A DNA stretch of 64,000 nt from Gaiellasilicea sp963707575 (GTDB lineage: Bacteria; Actinomycetota; Thermoleophilia; Gaiellales; Gaiellaceae). The stretch lies in the NCBI GenBank assembly GCA_963707575.1, contig OY970171.1, positions 1,736,001 to 1,800,000 on the forward strand, written 5' to 3'. The number at the start of each line of letters is the position of its first letter. The stretch's first letter is position 1. The notes beneath the pieces were generated by a model. The model did no database searches. It saw nothing but the letters and a program-made list of their open reading frames with translations, and had not been told where the DNA came from. Below, in pieces: positions 14,898-23,659 of this stretch. The position numbers and the translations under genes are program-made.

Positions 14898-16199
14898 CTA
14901 GGAGGTCGCTGAGGCGATCATGCCGGCGCCGATGGTGTCGTTCGTCGCCTCGTCGATCAGGATGAACGCGCCCGTGACGCGGTTCTCCGTGTACGGATCG
15001 ACCGCCAGCGGCTCGGACAGGCGCAGGCGCACGCGGGCGATGTCGTTCAGCTCCAGCCGCTCCGGGGAGGGCCGGTCCTCGAGCGTGTGGATGTCGATCA
15101 CCGAGACGAGCTCGTCCGCGATCGCGCGCACGGAGCGCGTCGTCTGCTTGACGACGAGGCGCGTGCGCGGCTCGAGCGGCCGCTCGGCCATCCAGCAGAC
15201 CGTCGCCTCCAGCTCTCGTGCGACAGTGGGCGGCACTTCCGGATCGGCGAGCAGGTCGCCGCGGGAGACGTCGAGGTCGTCGTCGAGCCGGATCGTCACC
15301 GACATGCCCGGAACTGCCATGTCGAGCGGCCCGTCCGCGGTCTCGACGGCGGCGACTTTCGTCCTCCGCCCCGACGGGAGCACGACGACGTCGTCGCCGG
15401 CCCGCCAGACGCCGCCCGCGACCTGGCCCGCGTAGCCGCGGTAGTCGTGGTGCTCGTCCGAGATCGGGCGGATCACCCACTGGACCGGGAAGCGCCGGTG
15501 GTCGAGGTCGCGGTCACCCGCCGTCTCGACCGTCTCCAGGTGCTCGAGCAGGGTCGGACCGTCGTACCAGGGCATCCCTTCGCCGCGCTCGACCACGTTG
15601 TCGCCGCGGAGCGCCGAGAGGGGGATCACGCTGACGTCGCGCAGCCCCAGCCGCTCGCCCGTCTCGCGCAGCTCCTGCTCGATCTCGCGGAAGCGCTCCT
15701 CCGAGAAGTCGACGAGGTCCATCTTGTTCACGGCGACGACGACGTGTGGCGTGCCGAGGATCGCCGCGATGTACGAGTGGCGACGCGTCTGCTCGATCAC
15801 TCCCTTGCGCGCGTCCACGAGGATGATCGCGAGGTCGGCCGTCGAGGCGCCGGTGACCATGTTGCGCGTGTACTGGACGTGTCCGGGCGCGTCGGCGAGC
15901 TGGAAGCGGCGACGCGGCGTCACGAAGGAGCGGTAGGCGACGTCGATCGTGATGCCCTGCTCGCGCTCGGCGCGCAGGCCGTCGGTGAGCAGCGCGAGGT
16001 TGACGTAGCCGTCGCCGCGGCGCTGCGAGGTCTCCTCGATGTGCTCGAGCTGGTCGGCCAGGATCTGCTTCGTGTCGTAGAGCAGGCGGCCGATCAGGGT
16101 GGACTTGCCGTCGTCGACCGAGCCCGCGGTGACGAGGCGCAGGAGCCCTGCGTCCATGAGCTGGCTCGAAGGATCTGTGTAGGCGGTGGCGTCGGTCAC
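14898..16199 (-). CDS. cysN: Sulfate adenylyltransferase subunit 1 (GTPase)
   Basis: 433 residues of the elongation-factor GTPase type. P-loop GSVDDGKST at 26-34, switch II D-A-P-G-H-V-Q-Y near residue 102, N-K-M-D near residue 158, then beta-barrel domains 2 and 3. With CysD it makes adenosine 5'-phosphosulfate from ATP and sulfate, driven by GTP hydrolysis. The length shows that no APS kinase (CysC) domain is fused to the C-terminus. GTG start, last gene of the cysH-cysD-cysN operon, 3 bases after cysD. Confidence 0.95.
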   Translation of the reverse strand: MTDATAYTDPSSQLMDAGLLRLVTAGSVDDGKSTLIGRLLYDTKQILADQLEHIEETSQRRGDGYVNLALLTDGLRAEREQGITIDVAYRSFVTPRRRFQLADAPGHVQYTRNMVTGASTADLAIILVDARKGVIEQTRRHSYIAAILGTPHVVVAVNKMDLVDFSEERFREIEQELRETGERLGLRDVSVIPLSALRGDNVVERGEGMPWYDGPTLLEHLETVETAGDRDLDHRRFPVQWVIRPISDEHHDYRGYAGQVAGGVWRAGDDVVVLPSGRRTKVAAVETADGPLDMAVPGMSVTIRLDDDLDVSRGDLLADPEVPPTVARELEATVCWMAERPLEPRTRLVVKQTTRSVRAIADELVSVIDIHTLEDRPSPERLELNDIARVRLRLSEPLAVDPYTENRVTGAFILIDEATNDTIGAGMIASATS

Positions 16200-16202
16200 G
16201 GC

Positions 16203-17117
16203 TCAGAAGTACCCCACGCGCTTGCGGTCCTCCATCGCGGCCTCGGAGACGCGGTCGTCGGCGCGCGTCTCGCCGCGCTCGGTCACACGCGTGGCGGCGA
16301 TCTCGGCGACGACGTCCTCGAGCGAGGCGGCGCGGGACGCGACGGCGCCGGTGCACGACATGTCGCCGACCGTACGGAAGCGCACCGACTCGACGAACGG
16401 GTCCTCGCCCTCCATCCGCTCCAGGTACTCGCTGACGGCGTAGAGCATCCCGTCGCGACGGAAGACCTCACGGTCATGCGCGAAGTAGATCGGCGGCAGC
16501 TCGAGCTGCTCGCGCGCGACGTACTGCCACACGTCCAGCTCCGTCCAGTTGGAGATCGGGAAGACGCGGACGCCCTCACCGCGGCGCAGCCGGCCGTTGT
16601 AGAGGTTCCAGAGCTCTGGGCGCTGCGCGCGCGGGTTCCACTGGCCGAAGTCGTCCCGGAAGCTGAAGATGCGCTCCTTCGCGCGGGCGCGCTCCTCGTC
16701 GCGCCGCGCGCCGCCGATGGCCGCGTCGAAGCGGTGCTCCTCGATCGCGTCGAGGAGCGTCGTCGTCTGGAGCTGGTTGCGCGAGGCGCGCGGGCCGGTC
16801 TCCTCGACGACGCGCCCCTTGTCGATCGAGTCCTGCACCGAGGCGACGACGAGCGTCTCGCCCAGCTCCGCCACGCGGCGGTCGCGGTACTCGATCACCT
16901 CGGGGAAGTTGTGGCCCGTGTCGACGTGCATGACGGGGAAGGGGAACTTGCCCGGCCGGAAGGCCTTCTCGGCGAGCCGAAGCAGCACGATCGAGTCCTT
17001 GCCGCCGGAAAAGAGCAGGACGGGCCGCTCGAGCTCGGCGGCGACCTCGCGCATGATGTGGACGGCCTCGGCCTCGAGCTCGTCGAGGTGGGTGAGCTGG
17101 ACGCGCGCCTCGATCAC
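16203..17117 (-). CDS. cysD: Sulfate adenylyltransferase subunit 2
   Basis: 304 residues, an adenine nucleotide alpha-hydrolase of the PAPS-reductase fold. PP-loop L-F-S-G-G-K-D-S at 35-42, H-V-D-T-G-H-N-F-P-E near residue 65, G-A-R-R-D-E-E-R-A-R-A-K-E-R near residue 135, and the C-terminal D-R-x-x-E-A-A-M-E-x-x-K-R-x-G-Y-F ending. This is the catalytic subunit that forms APS. The GTG start at 17117 overlaps the cysH stop by 4 bases, so translation is probably coupled. Confidence 0.96.
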   Translation of the reverse strand: MIEARVQLTHLDELEAEAVHIMREVAAELERPVLLFSGGKDSIVLLRLAEKAFRPGKFPFPVMHVDTGHNFPEVIEYRDRRVAELGETLVVASVQDSIDKGRVVEETGPRASRNQLQTTTLLDAIEEHRFDAAIGGARRDEERARAKERIFSFRDDFGQWNPRAQRPELWNLYNGRLRRGEGVRVFPISNWTELDVWQYVAREQLELPPIYFAHDREVFRRDGMLYAVSEYLERMEGEDPFVESVRFRTVGDMSCTGAVASRAASLEDVVAEIAATRVTERGETRADDRVSEAAMEDRKRVGYF

Positions 17118-17875
17118 AACGGCGGCGTAGGCTCGACGGAGCCGCCCAAGAGAGCGGAGGTGCCGGCTTTGCCGGCGTCGGAGCGGGAATCGTGCAGCCC
17201 GCACTCGGTGCGGTCGCTGCCGGCCCAGCGGCCCTCGCGCCCGTCGCCGGCAAGCGTCGAGTGGGTATCGCCGATGGAGGCGTAGCCGCGGTCGTGCAAT
17301 GCGTTGTAGGGGAGCCCGCGCTCCCGAATGTAGGTCCAGCAGTCGTCGTCGCTCCAGTCGGCGAGCGGGTTCGCCTTCCACAGCTCGTGCCCGGCGTCCC
17401 AGCCGAGCTTCGGCGCGTTCGCGCGTGTCGGCGACTGCTCGCGGCGAATGCCGGTGATCCAGCAGTCGAGGTCTCCGAGCGCGCGCGCCAGCGGCTCGAC
17501 CTTGGCGACCGCGAGGTAGAGGTCGGGCTTGCGCTCCCAAAGCTGCTCGCCATGCGTCGCCGTGAGCTCCTCGGCGCTCGGGCCCTCGAACACCTCGACC
17601 TTCGTGTCGTACCGGCGCTCGACCTCGCGCCAGAGCTCGTACGTCTCCGGGAAGAGGTAGTGGGTGTCGAGCGCGAAGACGCGCGCCTTCGGCTCGATCG
17701 CGAACAACATGTCCAGCAGCACGCTCTCCTCCTTCTGGAAGGAGCAAGCGAGCGAGATCCGGGGGCGGAAACGTTCGACAACCGCCGCCAGCAGCTCCTC
17801 GGCGGAAAGCGCCTCGGAGCGCTCTGCGAGCAGGGCGACGTCGTCGTGAGGCGCGGTCGTCGTCACGGCGCCCAT
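17114..17875 (-). CDS. cysH: Phosphoadenylyl-/adenylyl-sulfate reductase
   Basis: 253 residues: A-C-S-F-Q-K-E-E-S near residue 43, D-T-H-Y-L-F-P-E-T, T-G-I-R-R-E-Q-S near 145, W-S-D-D-D-C-W-T-Y-I, and the catalytic T-E-C-G-L-H near residue 222. The adjacent Cys pair that binds the 4Fe-4S cluster in APS-type reductases is absent (the site reads P-D-L-Y-L-A-V-A-K-V-E-P), as is the C-terminal C-x-x-C. That favours the cluster-free, PAPS-using type, yet no APS kinase is seen nearby. It reduces activated sulfate to sulfite with thioredoxin. First gene of the cys operon. Confidence 0.92.
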   Translation of the reverse strand: MGAVTTTAPHDDVALLAERSEALSAEELLAAVVERFRPRISLACSFQKEESVLLDMLFAIEPKARVFALDTHYLFPETYELWREVERRYDTKVEVFEGPSAEELTATHGEQLWERKPDLYLAVAKVEPLARALGDLDCWITGIRREQSPTRANAPKLGWDAGHELWKANPLADWSDDDCWTYIRERGLPYNALHDRGYASIGDTHSTLAGDGREGRWAGSDRTECGLHDSRSDAGKAGTSALLGGSVEPTPPL

Positions 17876-17929
17876 CGTACCATCGGCTCGGTCTGTCCGA
17901 TAAGCACGGCTAATGGCATCTATTGCGAG

Positions 17930-18424
17930 TCAGAGGCTCCGCGCGGTCGGGCTAGGGCGAGGCGGGAGCGGGCACGACTCGAAGCGCCGCCCGCGGACGA
18001 GGTACCCCAGCTTGTACGCCTCGCAGCCGGTGCAGAAGCCGGTGGCGACCGCCAGCAGCGCCAAGGTGGCCACGAGCGCCCCGAGGAGCGTGCCAAGGCT
18101 GTCGAAGCCGGCGAGGAAGGCCAAGGTCGCCGAGGTCAGGACGACGGCGCCGACCACGTTCGCGAACCGTGGCGGCCGCGCGTCCTCGAGCGGCCCCTCG
18201 CCGAAGCGCGGCTGGAGGAGCTCGAAGTAGGCGACGCAGGGCAGGCAGTAGCGGCGGCCGAACGTGAGCCCGACGGCGAGCTGGGCGCCGAGCAGCGCGA
18301 GCAGCCACCAGGGGCCGACGGTGACCGCGCCGAGCGCGACGGTGCCCACCACCGCCTGATTGAAGCGCGGCGCCCGCGCGTCGATCACGTTCGTGTCGTC
18401 GTAGGGGTGCGCGGCTCGCTCCAC
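17930..18424 (-). CDS. DUF4395 family membrane protein
   Basis: About 164 residues with three or four hydrophobic spans, D-A-R-A-P-R-F-N-Q at the start (typical of DUF4395), C-L-P-C near the middle and C-T-G-C near the C-terminal end. The paired C-x-x-C motifs suggest redox or metal function at the membrane. The GTG start at 18424 is preferred; an in-frame ATG at 18472 would add 16 residues. Its place beside the cys operon and divergent from the TauE/SafE gene supports a sulfur or redox link, but this is inference. Confidence 0.72.
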   Translation of the reverse strand: MERAAHPYDDTNVIDARAPRFNQAVVGTVALGAVTVGPWWLLALLGAQLAVGLTFGRRYCLPCVAYFELLQPRFGEGPLEDARPPRFANVVGAVVLTSATLAFLAGFDSLGTLLGALVATLALLAVATGFCTGCEAYKLGYLVRGRRFESCPLPPRPSPTARSL

Positions 18425-18504
18425 CGGCCCAGTGTTGCAAACCGGGCCATAACGGCCGCAAATCGCTCGCATTAGGCTCCACGGTTCGCCGGTAGAGTGC
18501 CGCG

Positions 18505-19410
18505 GTGGACCCGAAGCTGTCGCTCGCCGGTCTCTTCATCGGCATTCTCGTCGGGATGACGGGCATGGGCGGCGGCTCGCTGATGACGCCGATGCTCGTC
18601 TTCCTCTTCGGCTTCAAGCCCACCGTCGCGATCGGCACGGACATCCTCCACGGCGCGATCTTCAAGACCTTCGGGGCCGCACGGCACCGCCAGCTCGGCA
18701 CCGTCCACGCGCGGCTGACGCTCTGGATGCTGGCCGGCTCGGCTCCGCTCTCGCTCGTGGGAGTCGGGCTCTCGACGTGGCTCGCGCACCGCTATGGCGA
18801 CGGATTCGAGGACGCGGCCGGGATCATTCTCGGAATCGCTCTGATCATGGGCGGCGTCGGCTTCGCGGTGAAGACGTTCGTCTCGGGTCGCGCGAAGAGC
18901 GACCTCCCCTTCCTGCTCTCCCGCCGCGACAAGCAGATCGCGCTCGCGACCGGGGCGGTCGGCGGTTTCATCGTCGGCCTCACCTCGGTCGGGAGCGGGA
19001 CGTTCTTCGGGCTCGTGATGCTGCTCGTCTTCCCGCTCACGGCCTCGAAGGTCGTAGGCACCGACATCTTCCACGCGGCGGCGCTGCTCTGGGTGGCCGG
19101 CGCGGGCCATCTCGCCGCGGGCAACGTCGACCTCAGCGCGATGGGCTCGCTGCTCGTCGGTTCGATCCCCGGCGTGCTGCTCGGGAGCCAGGTCTCGGTG
19201 AAGCTGCCGGAGCGTGTGCTGCGCCTGGGGCTCGCGCTGACGCTGACGCTCTCCGGGCTCAAGCTGGCGGAGGTGCCCGGAGCCAACTACGTGATCCTGG
19301 TGGTGCTCGGCATCTGCGCGCTGCTGCTTGTAGCCGCCGGCATCCGGAGCCTGAGGGCGTCTAGCCGTACGGCTCCAGCTCGCGCAGGTAGCGGCCGAGT
19401 AGAGGATTGA
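18505..19410 (+). CDS. TauE/SafE family sulfite/anion exporter
   Basis: 301 residues with about eight hydrophobic spans in two related halves. Each half begins with the family pattern: G-M-T-G-M-G-G-G-S-L-M-T-P near residue 19 and G-L-T-S-V-G-S-G-T-F-F-G near residue 158, followed by G-T-D-I-L-H and G-T-D-I-F-H. Members move sulfite, sulfoacetate or other sulfur anions. It lies divergent from DUF4395 and next to cysHDN, so sulfate uptake or sulfite balance is likely. GTG start. Its 3' end overlaps the convergent AAA gene by 50 bases. Confidence 0.88.
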   Translation: MDPKLSLAGLFIGILVGMTGMGGGSLMTPMLVFLFGFKPTVAIGTDILHGAIFKTFGAARHRQLGTVHARLTLWMLAGSAPLSLVGVGLSTWLAHRYGDGFEDAAGIILGIALIMGGVGFAVKTFVSGRAKSDLPFLLSRRDKQIALATGAVGGFIVGLTSVGSGTFFGLVMLLVFPLTASKVVGTDIFHAAALLWVAGAGHLAAGNVDLSAMGSLLVGSIPGVLLGSQVSVKLPERVLRLGLALTLTLSGLKLAEVPGANYVILVVLGICALLLVAAGIRSLRASSRTAPARAGSGRVED

Positions 19411-20539
19411 CGAGCTTCCAGCGGCGCGGCCCGGCACTCTCGATGAAGCCGGCGTCGTGGAGGGACTTGACGGCGCGGTAGCTTTCGCTCGAGTTCAGGC
19501 CGGCGTGCGGGGCCTCGCCGGCGGCGATCCGGCGGGCGACGACGAGCGCCAGCCGGTGCAGCGTCCGAATGTGCTCGACAGACTGCTCGTTCACCGGCCG
19601 GTCGCCCTCGAGCGCCGCGTCGAAGCCCTGCTGCACGAGCGTCAGGTCGATCTCGCGCGTGCCGAGCATCACCGAGGTGAGGTGCGTGCGTTGCGCGACG
19701 AGCATCGTGGCACGAGGGTGCGCCTCACCGAGCTCGACGATCCGCTCCAGCGCGCCCGCGCGAACCGTGCAGCCGTCGGCCGCGAAGCGCTCGGAGAGGC
19801 CCTCGAGCCACTCGTCGACGGTGATCGGCTCGAGCTCGTAGAAGCTGCCGAACTGGCTGAAGGCGCGCTGGCCGGGCGCGAAGAGGTCGCGCAGGAGGTG
19901 CTCGACGCTGCCGGCGAAGAGGAAGCTGCAGCGGTTCGAGCGCTGGAAGATGGCGCGCATCTTCTTCGTCATCTCGTCCGGGCTCCCGTATGGCTTGCGC
20001 GGGTTCGCGACCTCCTGGAACTCGTCGAAGAACACGATCGCGTGGCGGTCGTCCGCGCCGGCGATCCGGTTGGGCAACTCGAGTGCGTACTCGAGGTAGC
20101 GCGCCGGATCGCGGTCGGCGAGCCCGGGCCGAAAGGCGATCTCCACCTCTTCGCCGAGCTCGGCCTGCACCTTTAGCGTCAGCGAGCGCTCCGCGACCTC
20201 GCCTGCGAGCCGCCCGGCGCGGCGGGCCGCGTGCACGAGCCGCTGCAACGGGGGCCGGTTGGCGATCGTCTGCGCGACGAGCGCCTCTGCGAGCTGGGCG
20301 GCGGTGGGGATCCGGAACAGGTCGACGGCAATCGTGTAGAGGCCTTCGTCGCGGGCGCGCTGGACGGCGGCCTCGCACACGCTCGTCTTGCCGGTGCGCC
20401 GCGGTCCGGCCACGACGAGGCTGGTGCCGCCCGCGAGGGTGGTCGCGATCTGGCGGACATCGGCTTCGCGCCCGATCATCTCGCTCGCAGGGAGAGGGCG
20501 GTCGGACGGAAAGAGGTCGGCGCTCCGTCGTCGCTGCAT
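19361..20539 (-). CDS. AAA-type ATPase with C-terminal winged helix
   Basis: 392 residues. I-G-R-E-A-D-V near residue 23, Walker A G-P-R-R-T-G-K-T near 45, Walker B I-V-F-F-D-E-F-Q-E near 170, sensor S-F-L-F-A-G-S near 207, and a C-terminal winged-helix segment (S-S-E-S-Y-R-A-V-K-S-L-H-D-A-G-F-I). This is the STAND/archaeal-type ATPase layout (AAA_14/ATPase_2). Role unknown; such proteins have been linked to regulation and to mobile elements. Convergent overlap with the TauE/SafE gene at the 3' end. Confidence 0.8.
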   Translation of the reverse strand: MQRRRSADLFPSDRPLPASEMIGREADVRQIATTLAGGTSLVVAGPRRTGKTSVCEAAVQRARDEGLYTIAVDLFRIPTAAQLAEALVAQTIANRPPLQRLVHAARRAGRLAGEVAERSLTLKVQAELGEEVEIAFRPGLADRDPARYLEYALELPNRIAGADDRHAIVFFDEFQEVANPRKPYGSPDEMTKKMRAIFQRSNRCSFLFAGSVEHLLRDLFAPGQRAFSQFGSFYELEPITVDEWLEGLSERFAADGCTVRAGALERIVELGEAHPRATMLVAQRTHLTSVMLGTREIDLTLVQQGFDAALEGDRPVNEQSVEHIRTLHRLALVVARRIAAGEAPHAGLNSSESYRAVKSLHDAGFIESAGPRRWKLVNPLLGRYLRELEPYG

Positions 20540-20636
20540 CGAGAGATTCTACAAAGCTCGTGGAGCGAATAAGCCGGATTCGTAGACGCCGCTGGGCAGC
20601 CGCGTGAGGGCGAACGCCGCGTAGAATGCGCGCTCT

Positions 20637-21569
20637 GTGGCCCGGATCGCCTCGACGGTGCTGGTGGTCGCGCTGCTCGCGGCCACCGCAGCGGCGTTCG
20701 CGCTGACCGAGGTCCTGAAGCTGCAGAAGAGCCCGATCACGGGCACCAACGTGGCCCCCGTGCTCTCGCCGGTCTGCAACTGCCCGACCGAGGAGGCGGT
20801 GATCCACTTCAAGCTGCGCAAGGGCGACGTGGTCGACGTCGCCGTCATCGACGGCAGCGGCGACGTCGTCGCGACGGTCGCACGGGGCCAAGTGGCCCCG
20901 GCAGGGCGGGTCACGTTCGAGTGGAACGGGCGCGACGACGCCGGCAACGTCCTCCCCGAGGGCGAGTACCGGCCCCGCGTCCACCTGCGCGAGGCGAACT
21001 TCACGATCGACATGCCGAACGAGATGCGGATCGACGTGACGGCGCCCGTCGTCGAGTCGGTGGCGATCCCCCGCCGTGTCTTCTCGCCGGACGGGGACGG
21101 CCGCGCCGACGGCGTCTGGGCGACGTACCGTTTGAGCGAGGACGCGAAAGGACTGCTCTATGTGAACGGCGAGCGCCGGGTGGAGACGAAGTTCGCGCGG
21201 CCACAGGGCCGGCTCGACTGGTACGGCAAGGTGAACGGGCGCGTGCTGCCGGCCGGCGTCTACGGGCTGAGCGTCTCGGCGCGCGATCCGGCCGGCAACG
21301 TGGCTGACCGGACGCAGCCCGTGCCGGTGGTGATCCGCTTCGTGACGCTCGGGCGCACGCGCATCGAGGTGCCGGCGGGCCGCACCTTCGCCGTGCGTGT
21401 CTCGTCGGATGCGACGGAGGTGCGCTGGCGGCTCGGTGGGCGCAGCGGCACCGCGCCGCCGGGAACGCTGCGCCTGCGCGCGCCGCGCCAGAAGGGGCGG
21501 TTCACGCTCGTCGTCTCCGCCCACGGCCACGCCGCCCGCGCGGCCGTGTTCGTGCGGGGGCAGCCGTGA
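20637..21569 (+). CDS. Exported FlgD Ig-like domain protein
   Basis: 310 residues with an N-terminal hydrophobic signal or anchor (residues 4-25), C-N-C-P near 47, two FlgD-type Ig-like repeats (F-E-W-N-G-R-D-D-A-G-N-V-L-P-E-G-E-Y near 95 and W-Y-G-K-V-N-G-R-V-L-P-A-G-V-Y near 200), and an F-S-P-D-G-D-G motif near 145. It probably acts outside the membrane as a structural or carbohydrate-related surface protein. GTG start; the stop overlaps the next gene start, so it heads a three-gene unit with the O-antigen ligase and PIG-L genes. Confidence 0.8.
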   Translation: MARIASTVLVVALLAATAAAFALTEVLKLQKSPITGTNVAPVLSPVCNCPTEEAVIHFKLRKGDVVDVAVIDGSGDVVATVARGQVAPAGRVTFEWNGRDDAGNVLPEGEYRPRVHLREANFTIDMPNEMRIDVTAPVVESVAIPRRVFSPDGDGRADGVWATYRLSEDAKGLLYVNGERRVETKFARPQGRLDWYGKVNGRVLPAGVYGLSVSARDPAGNVADRTQPVPVVIRFVTLGRTRIEVPAGRTFAVRVSSDATEVRWRLGGRSGTAPPGTLRLRAPRQKGRFTLVVSAHGHAARAAVFVRGQP

Positions 21570-23008
21570 GCGAGCTCGCCCGCGTCGCCGGTCCGCTGGG
21601 CTGCGCCGGGCTCGTCCTCCTGCTGCTCGCGACGCGACGCGACGCACGGCTCGCGGGTCTCGCGGCGTGGGTGCTCGGCGCGGGCGGGCTTGCCGCCTAC
21701 CTTGCTCCAAGCGGGCGCATCGACCTGCTCTCCGCCGCCGCCGTGGGGGGCGCGGTCGCGTCGGCCGGAGGCGCGTACGTGCTGCTCCGCTGGCCGTGGG
21801 CGCTCGCGTTCGCCACCCTGGCCTGCGTCCCGATCCGGATCCCGCTCTCGATCGGTGACGAGGAGGCCAACCTGCTGCTGCCGCTCTACTTCGTCGTCTC
21901 CTCGCTGGCGCTCGCGCTGGGGTGGCAGCTGCTCCGGGGCGACCCCCACACACGCGAGCTGGGCCCGCTCGCGCTCCCGCTCGCCGCGCTCGTCGGCTGG
22001 ACGGGTCTCTCGCTGCTCTGGACGGACGACCTGCGGCGAGGCGCGATCTTCCTGCTCGCGTTCGTGCTGCCGTTCGGCCTGCTCTCCCTGGGCTTCGCAC
22101 GGCTCCCCTGGGAGCGCCGGCCGCTCGTCTGGCTCTACGGCGCCCTGCTGACGACCGCCGTGGCGTTCGCCGGGATCGGGCTCTACCAGTGGGTGACGCG
22201 CGACGTCTTCTGGAACCCACGCGTGATCGTCGGCAACGCGTACGCGCCTTTCTACCGCGTCAACTCGGTCTTCTGGGACCCGTCCATCTACGGCCGCTAC
22301 CTCGTAGTCGCGATCCTCGCGACGCTCGCGCTCGTCCTGCTCGGGCTACGGACCCGGCTCTTGCCGGCGGCGATCGTGCTCGTGGGGATCCTCTGGGTCG
22401 GGCTGCTCGTCTCCTTCTCGCAGTCGAGCTTCGCCGCGCTCGCGGCGGGGGTGCTCGTGGCGGCCACCGTCGTCTGGCGCTGGCGTGCGGCCGCGGCGGT
22501 CGGCGCGGTCGCCGTGGTCGTGCTCTCGGTCGGCTTCGCGACGCCGCAGGTGCGGACGAAGATCTTCGACGAGTCGCGGGCCGGCCTCGACAAGGCGACG
22601 AGCAGCCGCGCGGGCCTCGTCGCGAACGGGATCAGGATCGCCGGCGACCATCCGCTCGGTGGCGTGGGGGTGGGCAGCTTCCAGCGTGCGTACGCCGATC
22701 GAACCGGCCTCGCGGGCCGCGACCCGCAGAAGGCGGCGTCGCACACGACACCCGTCACCGTCGCTGCGGAAACCGGCCTGCCCGGGCTCCTGCTCTTCCT
22801 CTGGCTCGGGCTCGTCGGGCTGGGCGCGACGCTCCTCGGCGCCCATCGCACCGATGCCGGACGCGCCGCGCTCGTCGTGGGGCTTACGCTTGGCGCGATC
22901 GCCGTGCACAGCGTCTTCTACAACGCCCTGTTCGAGGATCCCATGACCTGGGCGCTCTTCGGGCTCGCTGCCCTGACGGCCGCACAGCGGCGGGGCGAGC
23001 GGGCGTGA
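21566..23008 (+). CDS. O-antigen ligase family membrane protein
   Basis: 480 residues with about twelve hydrophobic spans. The large extracytoplasmic loop characteristic of the Wzy/WaaL group lies near residues 330-400 and includes R-A-G-L-V-A-N-G-I-R-I and H-P-L-G-G-V-G-V-G-S-F (the conserved H-P-x-x-G-x-G-x-x-x-F pattern), followed by H-T-T-P-V-T-V. This family polymerises or ligates lipid-linked glycans. GTG start overlapping the upstream stop; the following deacetylase gene overlaps its stop. Confidence 0.88.
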   Translation: MSELARVAGPLGCAGLVLLLLATRRDARLAGLAAWVLGAGGLAAYLAPSGRIDLLSAAAVGGAVASAGGAYVLLRWPWALAFATLACVPIRIPLSIGDEEANLLLPLYFVVSSLALALGWQLLRGDPHTRELGPLALPLAALVGWTGLSLLWTDDLRRGAIFLLAFVLPFGLLSLGFARLPWERRPLVWLYGALLTTAVAFAGIGLYQWVTRDVFWNPRVIVGNAYAPFYRVNSVFWDPSIYGRYLVVAILATLALVLLGLRTRLLPAAIVLVGILWVGLLVSFSQSSFAALAAGVLVAATVVWRWRAAAAVGAVAVVVLSVGFATPQVRTKIFDESRAGLDKATSSRAGLVANGIRIAGDHPLGGVGVGSFQRAYADRTGLAGRDPQKAASHTTPVTVAAETGLPGLLLFLWLGLVGLGATLLGAHRTDAGRAALVVGLTLGAIAVHSVFYNALFEDPMTWALFGLAALTAAQRRGERA

Positions 23009-23641
23009 TCGACGCCTGGAAGCGCGTGCTCGTGCTCGCCCCACACACGGACGACGGCGAGTTCGGCTGCGGCGGCACGATGGCGCGCCTCGTCGAGGCC
23101 GGGATCGAGGTGCACTATGTCGCCTTCTCGATCGCGACGCGCTCGCTGCCGCCCGGGTTCGCCGCCGACACGCTGGCGCGCGAGGTGCGCGAGGCGACCG
23201 CGGAGCTCGGGATCCCGGAAGTCTCAGCTGACGGTGCACGACTTCGACGTGCGCACGTTCCCCGAGCGGCGCCAGGACCTGCTCGAGCTGCTCGTCGCGC
23301 TCTGGGAGGAGCTCCGGCCCGACGCCGTCTTCCAGCCCTCGCACCACGACGTGCACCAGGATCACCAGACGATCGCGCAGGAGGGGCTGCGGGCGTTCAA
23401 GCGCACGACGGTGCTCGGCTACGAGATCCCCTGGAACAACTTCGACTTCTCCTACGGCGCCTTCATCGCGCTGGAGCAGGCGCATGTCGAGCGGAAGGTC
23501 GCCGCGCTCGAGCGCTACGCGTCGCAGCAGCACCGCCGCTACGCGAACCCCGAGTACGTCTGGAACCTCGCCCGCGTGCACGGCATCAACGTGAACCGCG
23601 ACTTCGCCGAGGTCTTCCAGGTCTACCGCATCGTGGCGTAG
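23005..23641 (+). CDS. PIG-L (LmbE-like) deacetylase, frameshifted
   Basis: The N-terminal part reads V-L-A-P-H-T-D-D-G-E-F-G-C-G-G-T, the zinc-binding motif of the family; the C-terminal part has P-S-H-H-D-V-H-Q-D-H-Q-T and P-W-N-N-F-D-F-S-Y-G-A. These two halves lie in different frames, with a 1-2 nt indel near 23219. Joined, they make about 211 residues, a normal length. The family removes N-acetyl groups from sugars, in keeping with the glycan ligase next door. Functional if the indel is a sequence error. Confidence 0.75.
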
Positions 23642-23659
23642 TCGCAGTCTCGCTCCTCG

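Noticed and set aside
18424..18450. GGCCCAGTGTTGCAA before the DUF4395 gene as another array repeat
   Set aside because: Only a short piece matches, the right half does not, and it forms its own GGCCC/GGGCC palindrome.
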